Below are positions 5,720-12,215 of a stretch of DNA of 13,947 bases, piece by piece. Numbering within the stretch: the stretch's first letter is position 1; every line of letters starts with the position of its first letter. The translations under genes and the position numbers were made by a program. This stretch comes from JBFMAP01 sp964632135 (GTDB taxonomy: Archaea; Micrarchaeota; Micrarchaeia; Burarchaeales; JBFMAP01), in assembly GCA_964632135.1 (NCBI GenBank), contig CAZWEI010000034.1, positions 1 to 13,947 of the forward strand, read 5' to 3'. The notes below the pieces were generated by a model, which ran no database searches, was not told where the DNA came from, and was given only the letters and a program-made list of their open reading frames with translations.

Positions 5720-5947
5720 TCAGCTCCTAATTGTATCCTGTTCAGCTTTTCGCGCGTTTATGGCACTAAGAGGGTATATTTCGCGCTCATCTTTCTCAAC
5801 CCATAGCGAAAGCGGGGCCTGGAGCGTCGGTTTTGATACCGGCTGCATGGCGCGGGCGTGTGTGGATAGCTTCAGCCGTAGCCTTAACCCTGCGACCTCG
5901 CGCCTGAGTAGTATTACTCTGGCTAGTTCGGTTATTGTTTCGCTCAT
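5720..5947 (-). CDS. Unrecognised 75-aa protein
   Basis: I do not recognise this. The N-terminal 28 residues form a Leu- and Arg-rich amphipathic helix (ITELARVILLRREVAGLRLR), possibly a dimerising coil. The middle is Pro-containing and the C-terminus polar. The start overlaps the ATPase gene's stop as ATGA, and the Shine-Dalgarno of the next gene lies across its own stop. It may be an accessory to the ATPase, inferred only from position. Confidence 0.6.
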   Translation of the reverse strand: MSETITELARVILLRREVAGLRLRLKLSTHARAMQPVSKPTLQAPLSLWVEKDEREIYPLSAINARKAEQDTIRS

Positions 5948-7629
5948 GGCTTAGCCTCGTTTTCATGTTCATTTTCCGCAGAAACAGGAAGTTCTTGAGT
6001 ATCTTTTATACCTTTTTTTGCTTTAATTGCTTGAATTGCTTTAATTGCTCCTTGTTCTTCTGAGGTAGCAATTAAAGGTTTTAAAGCATTTAAAGCATTT
6101 AAATCATTTAAAGCAATTAAAGTATTTTCAGTATTAAACAACTCATCAGGCTCAGGGAGAGTGAGGGAGCGCAGGCCATTCTCAACTACCCCGAACGCCA
6201 TGATGGGTTTTGTGCTGCCCTCCCGCGTTTCGTATGTGATTTTAAGAAAATTCAACCCCGCGAGTTTGTCTAATAAGTCATAGAGATTCTGCTCAGAGCA
6301 AAACGGCTTGTAAGCGTGAAGCTCCTTAACGCTAAAACTCTTCCCAAAATTAACGCCTTCCCAATCCTTAGCAGCATCAAAAACACGCTTGAGCGCGCGC
6401 GTCAGGCTAACAAAACTTCCTGTCTGAATTTTTTGCAGAGCTGCGCGCGCTATCTCATAATCGGTTTTGTTGGCGAGAACATAGCCCTCGCTGTCCTGTT
6501 CGCGTTGGAATTGGTGAATCGCAACGCTCGCTTTAATGAGGTTAATCATACGCGGTACGTCGCGCCGTGAGCGAACATCAGCGGGGAGATAACTCTCAAG
6601 CGCCTCTATAAAGGGGATTCGGACATTCACCGGCTGTAATTTACCGAACGCGCCAACAATCTCAGGCGTGTATGGCTCATCCTCCTTTCTCCTCCCCGCT
6701 GCCTCTGCGAGTCTCCTTTTTGTAATTGCTTTTGTTTGCATTTCGCTCTCGTCTAATGTGGCGATGTTCATTCTGTTAAGTAATTCCTCGCTAGGATTCG
6801 CCGAGGCGGAGGTAGCAATAAGAATAGGCTTCCCGCGCGGGTTATACTCGTACGCTCCCGTCTGTCCTCTCCCGTTCTTGTTCGTGATAATGGATTTTTC
6901 GTTATCGCTGATAAATGTCTTAAAAACATCGCTCCTTAGCAGCGAATCGGTAATATCGGCGAGTCTGAATATTTTACCATCCCATGAAAAACTATCGTCC
7001 TTATCCTTATAGTATGTGAGGGCAGTGGGAGAAACGCGACAGGCCTCCTCTGTGCAATTTTTAGGGTGAAATGCGACGATTTTTTTTGTGATGTAGTCCT
7101 TACCGGCAGAGCTCGCAGCATTTACGAGAAGGTTGTTAGCTGCCCCGCTGCCCTTGTTTTTCACTAAGCGAATACAGGAAAATAGGAAAATCGCCTTTAT
7201 TGTGTCCTTTTCTCCGACGATATTTTTCCCTAACTCTCCCTCTGTAATCTGAGTAAATAATACCGGATTTTTCAGGATTTTTAGCTCCTCTTCCGTCGGT
7301 GGTTGGTTGTTTTCATTAACCTGTTCAGCCTGACGGCGAATATTAAATTCCCGCATAATGTCCCCGAAAATATACGATGCTTTTTCCCGTATGTTCGAGG
7401 CGGGAAATATTTCGAGTTTATCGAGAAGGCGCTCAAACTGCTTTCTCGCGGAATCAACGCGCCATGTCGGCAGCTCTGAAATAATAGGCTTATTTAATTC
7501 CTTCGCCATAACGGGCAGCTCACCATGAAGCGAGAGCTGAAACCCGCCAGTAACCCGCTCGAACACCGCGCACACGCGCGGAGAGTCCGTAACAACAACT
7601 TCGATTTTCATGTTTTCGTCGTCGCTCAT
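5944..7629 (-). CDS. P-loop (AAA+-like) ATPase, putative replicative helicase of the element
   Basis: The largest gene of the element, 561 residues. A Walker A-like motif AASSAGKD lies at residues 171-178, a plausible Walker B in KIFRLADITD (219-228), a sensor-1-like strand PILIATSA (268-275) and a candidate arginine finger in LLNRMNIATLDE (about 283-294). Helical and winged-helix-like regions follow. This order resembles plasmid and virus replicative ATPases of the helicase/primase class. Odd: Asp follows the P-loop Lys where Ser or Thr is usual. The C-terminal tail is built of three-residue repeats (LNDLNALNALK; AIKAIQAIK). The start overlaps the upstream gene as ATGA. No primase domain is recognised. 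The ATPase call is likely; helicase is inference. Confidence 0.75.
   Translation of the reverse strand: MSDDENMKIEVVVTDSPRVCAVFERVTGGFQLSLHGELPVMAKELNKPIISELPTWRVDSARKQFERLLDKLEIFPASNIREKASYIFGDIMREFNIRRQAEQVNENNQPPTEEELKILKNPVLFTQITEGELGKNIVGEKDTIKAIFLFSCIRLVKNKGSGAANNLLVNAASSAGKDYITKKIVAFHPKNCTEEACRVSPTALTYYKDKDDSFSWDGKIFRLADITDSLLRSDVFKTFISDNEKSIITNKNGRGQTGAYEYNPRGKPILIATSASANPSEELLNRMNIATLDESEMQTKAITKRRLAEAAGRRKEDEPYTPEIVGAFGKLQPVNVRIPFIEALESYLPADVRSRRDVPRMINLIKASVAIHQFQREQDSEGYVLANKTDYEIARAALQKIQTGSFVSLTRALKRVFDAAKDWEGVNFGKSFSVKELHAYKPFCSEQNLYDLLDKLAGLNFLKITYETREGSTKPIMAFGVVENGLRSLTLPEPDELFNTENTLIALNDLNALNALKPLIATSEEQGAIKAIQAIKAKKGIKDTQELPVSAENEHENEAKP
6022..6122. repeat. Opposed 9-bp iteron-like arrays in the 3' end of the ATPase gene
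   Basis: Three adjoining units TTTAATTGC / TTGAATTGC / TTTAATTGC (6022-6048) face GCAATTAAA (6068-6076), then four adjoining units of TTTAAAGCA, one with a T for G (6080-6115), and ATTAAAG. The first array and GCAATTAAA are reverse complements. The 9-bp period also gives the protein's three-residue repeats. Confidence 0.65.
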
Positions 7630-8255
7630 TTTTCCACCCCGTTTTTTATCGTCGGTAAATTACCCCTTTTTTCGTCGGTGTTTTGCACATTACCCCCGCT
7701 TATTTGCAAATTTACCGGCGATGCGAGGGGTGTTTTCACGCTGGTATTGAGCTTGATATAGTTCGCGCGCCCGCCATTCGTGCCTGCCGCACAGAGAATT
7801 TTAGCATCGTGCATTTGCCTGCAAATCTCAAAATTCGGATGAAGGAGTAGCCAAGAAGAGGGGTTATTCAAGTCTATTAGTTCATGTTCTACCTTAGTCG
7901 CAGTTTCAACTATTCCGCGAGTTGTTAGCCGTTTTACGGCACGCGAGAAAGTAGCACGGTAAGAAGCAACGAGATAGCTTTTTTTCCGTTGTATGCACGC
8001 AAAATTCTGCATCAAATTGCATAGCTCGCCCGCTCTCAAATCATCATCAACGAGAAACTTATGGAGTAGCTCGCGGCGCTTCGCTTCCCTATCAAAAACT
8101 TTCATGCCTTTGAGTTGAGGCGCGATTTTCCGCGCAACTGTGCCGGCTCGCCGATAGCCGCGATTTACGGCGAGATATGTAACGATGGCCCGCTGCATCT
8201 TCGAGAGTTTAGCAAACTGCGGAACGGTAATGTTAGCCGTTTCTTGATTCATCAT
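7626..8255 (-). CDS. Winged-helix protein, possible replication initiator, 209 aa
   Basis: The N-terminal part (KLSKMQRAIVTYLAVNRGYRRAGTVARKI, about residues 16-45) looks like an HTH. A second one may lie around SYRATFSRAVKRLTTRGIVE, followed by a wing. The C-terminal 40 residues are polar and probably flexible. The start used is the first ATG of ATGATG at 8255, which overlaps the preceding TGA; a longer frame to 8345 only overlaps the RHH gene. It lies directly upstream of the ATPase gene with an ATGA overlap. That pairing is common for an origin-binding protein and its helicase, which is the reason for the initiator suggestion. No known Rep family motif is seen. Confidence 0.65.
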   Translation of the reverse strand: MMNQETANITVPQFAKLSKMQRAIVTYLAVNRGYRRAGTVARKIAPQLKGMKVFDREAKRRELLHKFLVDDDLRAGELCNLMQNFACIQRKKSYLVASYRATFSRAVKRLTTRGIVETATKVEHELIDLNNPSSWLLLHPNFEICRQMHDAKILCAAGTNGGRANYIKLNTSVKTPLASPVNLQISGGNVQNTDEKRGNLPTIKNGVEK

Positions 8256-8497
8256 GGCCTCGCATCTACACGCGCCGGCTGCGCGTGCTCGCGCTCTTTT
8301 TGTATTACTTCCTGTGCGCGCGTCGTCAATACGCGCCTGATCCAATCGCCGAGAATAAGAAAACCTTCAGCGTCGCTGGCACGCTCAAAAAGCAGCATCT
8401 CTTCCTTACTTACACGAGCGCGGAGCATCTCTCGCCGTGCGCTACACGAATTAATAAAGCCGTTATGCGTATTTATACCGTTCGCTTTCGCATACAT
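8252..8497 (-). CDS. Ribbon-helix-helix-like protein, 81 aa
   Basis: The segment LRARVSKEEMLLFERASDAEGFLILGDWIRRVLTTRA matches the RHH pattern: a DNA-contacting strand, helix, turn and a second helix ending W-I-R-R-V-L. Such proteins are plasmid copy-control factors, relaxosome parts or antitoxins. The ATG at 8497 is chosen because GGAAGGTG ends six bases before it; a GTG at 8506 overlaps that Shine-Dalgarno. The end overlaps the next gene as ATGA. No toxin-like partner is apparent. Confidence 0.7.
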   Translation of the reverse strand: MYAKANGINTHNGFINSCSARREMLRARVSKEEMLLFERASDAEGFLILGDWIRRVLTTRAQEVIQKEREHAQPARVDARP

Positions 8498-8554
8498 ACC
8501 GAACACCTTCCGCGCTCGTTAGGTTGGTTTGAAACGCGAGCGCGCGTTTTCTTT

Positions 8555-8704
8555 TTATTTCATATTATCATCGAGCTTTCCACAAACTGCTTCAATTTCC
8601 GCGCGAATTTCAGGCGCTAGTTCGCCTTTTCGCGCGCACGATTCGGCAGCGCGCCGTATTCGCGCGAGCAATTCTTCTTTCGGATCAGCGTTTTCTTTTT
8701 CCAT
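8555..8704 (-). CDS. Unrecognised 49-aa helical protein
   Basis: The ATG immediately follows the TGA of the upstream RHH gene. The product is charged and predicted all-helical (KEELLARIRRAAESCARKG, APEIRAEIEAVCGKL). Function unknown. It is too short for usual callers; evidence is coupling and a clean reading frame in a packed operon. Confidence 0.6.
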   Translation of the reverse strand: MEKENADPKEELLARIRRAAESCARKGELAPEIRAEIEAVCGKLDDNMK

Positions 8705-8950
8705 TCAACCACCCTGTTCAACAACCGCATCACGCAAAACCGCGCGCAGAAACTCGCTGCCATCCATATAGCCGAGCTCGCGCGCGCGCCTTCGTAATGC
8801 CACCTTCAAACTATGCGGCACTACTAACGAGAGAATCTCGCGTTTTTCAGGTATTTTTTCGGTTTCTTCATCCATTTTCTTCACCAGTCTGGTAAAACCA
8901 TAGGTAGTTTTACCAGCAACATATTTATATACCTTTCGGTAGTTTGCCAT
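8705..8950 (-). CDS. Ribbon-helix-helix protein, first gene of the element operon
   Basis: An 81-residue protein. The C-terminal part (about residues 38-76), REILSLVVPHSLKVALRRRA followed by ELGYMDGSEFLRAVLRDAV, is a good RHH fold with the G-x-S-E-F-L turn. The N-terminal third is a basic extension. The ATG at 8950 lies 47 bases from a TATA box near 8990-9003. GGTAGT and ACTACC (8938-8943, 8956-8961) form an inverted repeat across the start codon, and a 10-bp inverted repeat lies within the gene at 8889-8916. RHH repressors often control their own operon, so autoregulation of the 4.6-kb operon is a reasonable inference. Confidence 0.75.
   Translation of the reverse strand: MANYRKVYKYVAGKTTYGFTRLVKKMDEETEKIPEKREILSLVVPHSLKVALRRRARELGYMDGSEFLRAVLRDAVVEQGG
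8889..8916. promoter_or_regulatory. 10-bp perfect inverted repeat, candidate operator
   Basis: CTGGTAAAAC (8889-8898) and GTTTTACCAG (8907-8916) are separated by eight bases, inside the first RHH gene. Being coding sequence it could be chance, but it lies 34 bases from the GGTAGT/ACTACC repeat over the start. Confidence 0.45.
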
Positions 8951-8989
8951 ATAATACTACCATACTATTTTAAGCGGTTCTGTGCATGC

Positions 8990-9004
8990 TACATATATTT
9001 ATAA
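8990..9004. promoter_or_regulatory. Divergent TATA region of element operon and wHTH orphan
   Basis: CATATATTTATAAGC serves both directions. On the plus strand TTTATAAGC lies 26 bases before the ATG at 9027, giving a leaderless message. On the minus strand TTATAAATATATG precedes the RHH gene by 47 bases. Confidence 0.65.
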
Positions 9005-9026
9005 GCATAAATTACCAAACTGAATT

Positions 9027-9815
9027 ATGCGAAAAGTGCGAGAACGATCACCAACGATAAAAAACAAATTATACTGTGAATTTCTTTATGCGATTAACAT
9101 CGAAAACATCTCTGCTACTGAAATTCACGAAAAAACACATCGAGATATATCAAACATCGTGAAACAGATGCGGATATTGAAAAAAGAAGGTTTTGTTGAA
9201 TTGAGAGAGCATCCTAAACGAGAGCGCAATAAAAAACTATATTCTATAAACTGGGAAAAAGTAAATTTCGAGTTTTTGAACTTTTTAGATAGAAAAAAGG
9301 CAGAAGTGCTTAAAGGAGTAGCGCGCATATTCAAAAAAACCGAAGTTGAGAAACTTTCAAATCAGCATCCACTCATGGAGTTGAAATTACTAACGCCAGA
9401 ATATGTTCAGCGTATGAGTAAAAACAAATATCTAATCGAATTTTTCAAAAGCATATTCCGCGAACTTCAAAAAAAGGAGTATGAAACACCAACCATCGAA
9501 GAAATTTTCGTATTTCTGTTATATAATGTTAGAAATTTTAGTTATCTCGATATAGAATATTTCACTAACAAAAAACTCGAAGATAAACATGGCATACGAG
9601 AATTTAAAACCGAAGGGCAGATGAAGGAATATTGGAAAAAAAGAAAAGAACTTGATAAATTGATAGAAGAATCAGGTATTAAAAAGAGCGAAGAATACCT
9701 CGATATTAAACAACTTATTCCGATTTGCAGATCCTGTTCAGCTAATCCTAACGTCGTTATACCGATTCAGCTCGCGCAGGATAAAATTATAAACGCTACC
9801 ACCGAGAAATTTTAA
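9027..9815 (+). CDS. Winged-helix protein with unrecognised C-terminal domain, 262 aa
   Basis: The first 75 residues form a wHTH (NISATEIHEKTHRDISNIVK as HTH; EHPKRERNKKLYSIN as a basic wing), like archaeal MarR/ArsR relatives. The remaining 187 residues, Lys- and Glu-rich and mainly helical, match nothing I know; a CRSC pair is near the C-terminus. The gene is much richer in A and in AAA/AAT/ATA codons than the rest of the element, suggesting separate acquisition. It appears leaderless from its own TATA box, faces away from the main operon and converges on the integrase. It could be the element's lifestyle switch or a cargo gene. Confidence 0.75.
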   Translation: MRKVRERSPTIKNKLYCEFLYAINIENISATEIHEKTHRDISNIVKQMRILKKEGFVELREHPKRERNKKLYSINWEKVNFEFLNFLDRKKAEVLKGVARIFKKTEVEKLSNQHPLMELKLLTPEYVQRMSKNKYLIEFFKSIFRELQKKEYETPTIEEIFVFLLYNVRNFSYLDIEYFTNKKLEDKHGIREFKTEGQMKEYWKKRKELDKLIEESGIKKSEEYLDIKQLIPICRSCSANPNVVIPIQLAQDKIINATTEKF

Positions 9816-9868
9816 AAACTGGTTAGCGCTAACCGGTTTAGATAAAAGTGCTACGGCGTGGCACTTTT
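9816..9868. terminator. Paired hairpins between convergent genes
   Basis: A 12-bp stem AAACTGGTTAGC/GCTAACCGGTTT (9816-9839, containing a perfect 14-bp palindrome at 9821-9834) starts at the stop codon of the wHTH orphan. A second stem AAAAGTGC/GCACTTTT (9844-9868) spans the integrase stop and is followed by T-rich sequence. Together they can end transcription from both sides. Confidence 0.6.
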
Positions 9869-11119
9869 GAATTGTTTCGCGCCAGCGTAACCTCTCACTT
9901 TTTCGTATTCATCGCTAAAAAAGAAGCGTTTTATTAACGTAAATATGCGCTGCTCCTCCTCCTTTTGCTGTTTCATAACTACCTCCGCGCTCATCGGTGA
10001 ATCGCAGAAATTACAATAAAGAACGCCTGGATTATTCGCCATGCCGCAGCGCGAGCAGATCGCGGATTCGTTATTATTGCCATTCTCGCCTATCTTTATG
10101 CCGTTATGAGCGAAAATCTTATTTCTCATCTCTTCCTTTCGCACCGAACAATATTTAGCCGGCATAGAAGATGAGCGCGCCCAGCCGTATTCTGCCTTAA
10201 GCTCTTCTGGATTCAGATAATTTGTATCGCGCGTAGCAGCGCCATAACGATATAAATGGCAATAAATTCGCTTTTTCACGTTAGCGCGTTCTGCCATCCG
10301 CTTAATAACTCGATAAACGCCTTCGCTCGTGAGTGGTTTTATATCGCCGTGCTCGCGATAAAAGAAAACATAACTATCCGGTTTATCCTTTTCTGGATGC
10401 GAGTTTATCAGCTCTCGCAGAAGGTTAGCGCTCCGAACGCACGTTAGCTCTCTCGTTCCTGTTTTTCCACTCACGCAAACAACCGCATAACTGAATTTTT
10501 TGTTATTTTTATCCTCGGCGAATTTGAAACTTACATCCATGATCCTAATTCCAGCCAGTTCTGTTCTTCTCATTCCTTTTTCCTCGAATAAAGCAAAAAT
10601 CACTTTATCGCGGATCGAATCGCATGCTTCCAGCATTTTCCGGTTATCTTCTGCTGAAGGCAGCTCTTCCTCGCGAATAATCTTATTCGTTCTTTCTAAT
10701 TTGAATTCCTCGCCTTTCACGATACTCGGATAATCTTCGGTTTTGTATAGCCATTTGAAAAATACGCGCGCAAATAGCTTTTTAGTGTTCATGCCGAACG
10801 CGCCAACTCTATCACGCATGGCAGCAAAATAGGAGATTAAATCGGCTTTCGATATTTCTTTAAAATCCTTCTTTTTCGTGAATTCAGCCATATCTCTTAA
10901 GAAATAAAGGTATTGTGCGCGCGAGCTCGGCTTTAAACCTTTTACCTTCAAAAAATCGTGGAATTCCTTTATAGCTCTCTTCTCTGCCGGTGCGAATTTG
11001 AATCCGAGCCATCGCTTCGCCATGTGCTTCGGTGCATCCTCACAGAGCGCGCCTTTTCCGAGAATACCATCAATAAACCGGTTCCAGCGCGCATCTGCCA
11101 AACTCGTTTCTTTTTCCAT
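9851..11119 (-). CDS. Tyrosine recombinase (integrase) with C-terminal zinc ribbon
   Basis: Integrates and excises the element at the 17-bp att core. Counting from ATG 11119 (422 aa): N-terminal SAM-like core-binding domain about 45-130; catalytic Arg in GMRRTEL (R184), β-hairpin Lys in SGKTGTRE (K219), HLYR (H288, R291), Trp in YGWAR (W313, where His or Trp is accepted) and Tyr323 in AKYCSV. Beyond the catalytic domain is a zinc ribbon, CSRC (355-358) and CNFC (369-372). A GTG at 11161 would lengthen the protein by 14 residues, but TATA-like CTTAAATA at 11141-11148 predicts a message starting at about 11118, so the ATG is preferred as leaderless. The gene ends in a terminator and begins 66 bases from attR. 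Confidence 0.92.
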   Translation of the reverse strand: MEKETSLADARWNRFIDGILGKGALCEDAPKHMAKRWLGFKFAPAEKRAIKEFHDFLKVKGLKPSSRAQYLYFLRDMAEFTKKKDFKEISKADLISYFAAMRDRVGAFGMNTKKLFARVFFKWLYKTEDYPSIVKGEEFKLERTNKIIREEELPSAEDNRKMLEACDSIRDKVIFALFEEKGMRRTELAGIRIMDVSFKFAEDKNNKKFSYAVVCVSGKTGTRELTCVRSANLLRELINSHPEKDKPDSYVFFYREHGDIKPLTSEGVYRVIKRMAERANVKKRIYCHLYRYGAATRDTNYLNPEELKAEYGWARSSSMPAKYCSVRKEEMRNKIFAHNGIKIGENGNNNESAICSRCGMANNPGVLYCNFCDSPMSAEVVMKQQKEEEQRIFTLIKRFFFSDEYEKVRGYAGAKQFKSATP

Positions 11120-11140
11120 GCCACCATACTCCAGCACCGA

Positions 11141-11148
11141 GTATTTAA
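11141..11148 (-). promoter_or_regulatory. Integrase TATA box
   Basis: On the minus strand CTTAAATA lies about 26 bases from the ATG at 11119. It abuts the inverted arm site 11152-11161, so integrase binding could repress its own gene. Confidence 0.5.
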
Positions 11149-11151
11149 GCA

Positions 11152-11179
11152 AATGTGGCACGTTTTAATAACGCGAGCA
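11152..11179. promoter_or_regulatory. Right inverted integrase-arm-like sites
   Basis: AATGTGGCAC (11152-11161) and CGTTTTAATAACGCGAGCA (11161-11179) mirror 4021-4030 and 3985-4003. They lie 6 bases inside attR. Confidence 0.65.
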
Positions 11180-11185
11180 CCATTT

Positions 11186-11202
11186 AATTCAAACTTTAAA
11201 TA
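11186..11202. repeat. attR, 17-bp direct repeat
   Basis: AATTCAAACTTTAAATA is identical to attL at 3968-3984. One base separates it from the stop codon of the host thioredoxin-like gene, so that gene was left intact. Confidence 0.85.
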
Positions 11203-11203
11203 A

Positions 11204-11662
11204 CTAACTAACCCCGCCCGCGCTCCCGCCCGCGCTCGCGTTCGTCTGATTTAGAACCCACGCTTTCAAAGTTTCCTTGTCGACCTCGCCGCAGAGCGCG
11301 CTTCCCGTGTCCAGATTATAAAACGTCGGCGTTCCTAGAAAGTCGCACTGCTTTCTTATGCTGTCCTTGAAGCGAAGGAAAACCCCCTCGTTCGCGAGGT
11401 TTGTCGTTATCTCGAGCTTGGAAAAGTTAATCCCGAGTTCCCGCTCAACCTCCCCGACAATCGGCTCCATTCTTGCACAGTGCCCGCATCTCTCCCCGTA
11501 GAACTCTACGTAAGGGCTCGTGATTGGCGTGCCGCCAATCGATTTTCCAACGAAAAGGATGACCGCGAAAATCGCGCCTATAAGAAGACCGTACAAAACT
11601 CCTTTTCTAAGCCATCCGCCGCCCGCGCGTTCTCGTGGCGTTTCATTTTTCTTTTCGGGCAT
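11204..11662 (-). CDS. Membrane-anchored thioredoxin-like protein (CGHC)
   Basis: A 152-residue protein. A basic N-terminus (1-20) is followed by one membrane helix (about 21-43, VLYGLLIGAIFAVILFVG), then a thioredoxin fold facing outward. The active site is YGERCGHCARMEP (Cys59, Cys62), and the cis-Pro loop is GTPTFYN. Two further cysteines (in RKQCDF and ALCGEV) could form a second disulfide. A short Ala/Gly/Ser tail ends the protein. It probably makes or shuffles disulfides in envelope proteins. The ATG at 11662 appears leaderless, 27 bases from TATTTAAAC (11685-11693). The stop lies beside attR; before insertion, the next unit downstream was tRNA-Asp. Confidence 0.88.
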   Translation of the reverse strand: MPEKKNETPRERAGGGWLRKGVLYGLLIGAIFAVILFVGKSIGGTPITSPYVEFYGERCGHCARMEPIVGEVERELGINFSKLEITTNLANEGVFLRFKDSIRKQCDFLGTPTFYNLDTGSALCGEVDKETLKAWVLNQTNASAGGSAGGVS

Positions 11663-11668
11663 ATGAAA

Positions 11669-11693
11669 GATTTAAATCTAGTATGTTTAAATA
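11669..11693. promoter_or_regulatory. Interleaved divergent TATA boxes
   Basis: The palindrome GATTTAAATC (11669-11678) is 27 bases before GTG 11701 (+). GTTTAAATA (11685-11693), read on the minus strand, is 27 bases before ATG 11662. Each box lies downstream of the other's, so the promoters overlap and both messages would be leaderless. Confidence 0.6.
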
Positions 11694-11700
11694 ATAACGC

Positions 11701-12120
11701 GTGGGATTTATGGATTTAGAACGACTCGCAGAAAGACTGCGCAAGAATATCGCCTACGAGTTATGGATCACCGACCTTTACAACGGTTATGTGAGAAAAA
11801 TAAAGGACCCTAAGGTGAGGGCAAACCTCTCGCTTCTGGCCAGAGAGTCCATATGCCACGCCACATCCTTCAGGGAACTCATACACCACGTGCACATGGC
11901 GAACGTGGACGAGAAGTCGCTGATTAACACGGAGGAACTTGCGGACTTCCTGAAGGTCGGCCTGCAGGAGGAGGTTCACGCGCGCAGAATATACGAGCGC
12001 CAGCTCAAAACGATGCCTGAGTACGCGAAAAAACGGCTCAGGAAAATCATATCGGACGAAAAGAGGCACGCGCGCATCGTGAATAAAATGATTGCCGAAC
12101 TCTCGAAAAATAAAAAATAG
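11701..12120 (+). CDS. Ferritin-like (rubrerythrin-type) four-helix protein
   Basis: A 139-residue, all-helical protein. Acidic and His residues sit in four helices as in ferritin-like diiron proteins: Glu in IAYELWITDLY, RESICHATSF, QEEVHARRIY and the clear E-x-x-H in SDEKRHARIV. In the second helix the Glu-to-His spacing is one residue longer than the usual ExxH, so iron binding there is uncertain. No rubredoxin domain follows. Possible roles are peroxide or iron handling. Start is GTG 11701 (leaderless by promoter spacing) or ATG 11710. It ends four bases from the 3' end of the convergent tRNA-Tyr. Confidence 0.75.
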   Translation: MGFMDLERLAERLRKNIAYELWITDLYNGYVRKIKDPKVRANLSLLARESICHATSFRELIHHVHMANVDEKSLINTEELADFLKVGLQEEVHARRIYERQLKTMPEYAKKRLRKIISDEKRHARIVNKMIAELSKNKK

Positions 12121-12138
12121 AAAATCCCGCCAGTGTGA

Positions 12139-12163
12139 GTTTCAGTTTTTGTTTTTGATTTCG
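12139..12163 (-). other. T-loop intron (59/60) of tRNA-Tyr
   Basis: This 25-nt intron is A-rich and lies between A59 and T60. The T stem forms the outer helix and TTCA/TGAA the central helix. No inner helix is visible, so it is a relaxed splice motif. Confidence 0.8.
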
Positions 12164-12185
12164 TTTGAACACACAACCCGTCGGT

Positions 12186-12215
12186 TACAACGTCCCGCGC
12201 CCGTGCGCGGGCAGA
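12186..12215 (-). other. Anticodon-loop intron (37/38) of tRNA-Tyr
   Basis: This 30-nt intron is mostly a 7-bp GC hairpin with a 4-nt loop. The central BHB helix has a mismatch, so the exact cut could shift by a base. Confidence 0.75.

Larger units (their letters stand above)
3968..11202. mobile_element. Integrated plasmid- or virus-like element, about 7.2 kb
   Basis: The element is bounded by the 17-bp direct repeats and has its integrase next to attR. Inside are two RHH proteins, several winged-helix proteins, an AbrB-type regulator, a P-loop ATPase likely to act in replication, and many small unrecognised genes in one minus-strand operon. No capsid, terminase, pilus or relaxase gene is recognisable. 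Host genes outside the repeats are ordinary chromosomal genes. The integrase gene is intact and not split by attachment, unlike SSV-type viruses. Whether it still excises is not visible. Confidence 0.88.

Noticed and set aside
7649..7700. Repeated GTCGGT...ACCCC motif in the 3' end of the wHTH gene
   Set aside because: Only two loose copies with unequal spacing, in coding sequence; likely chance.
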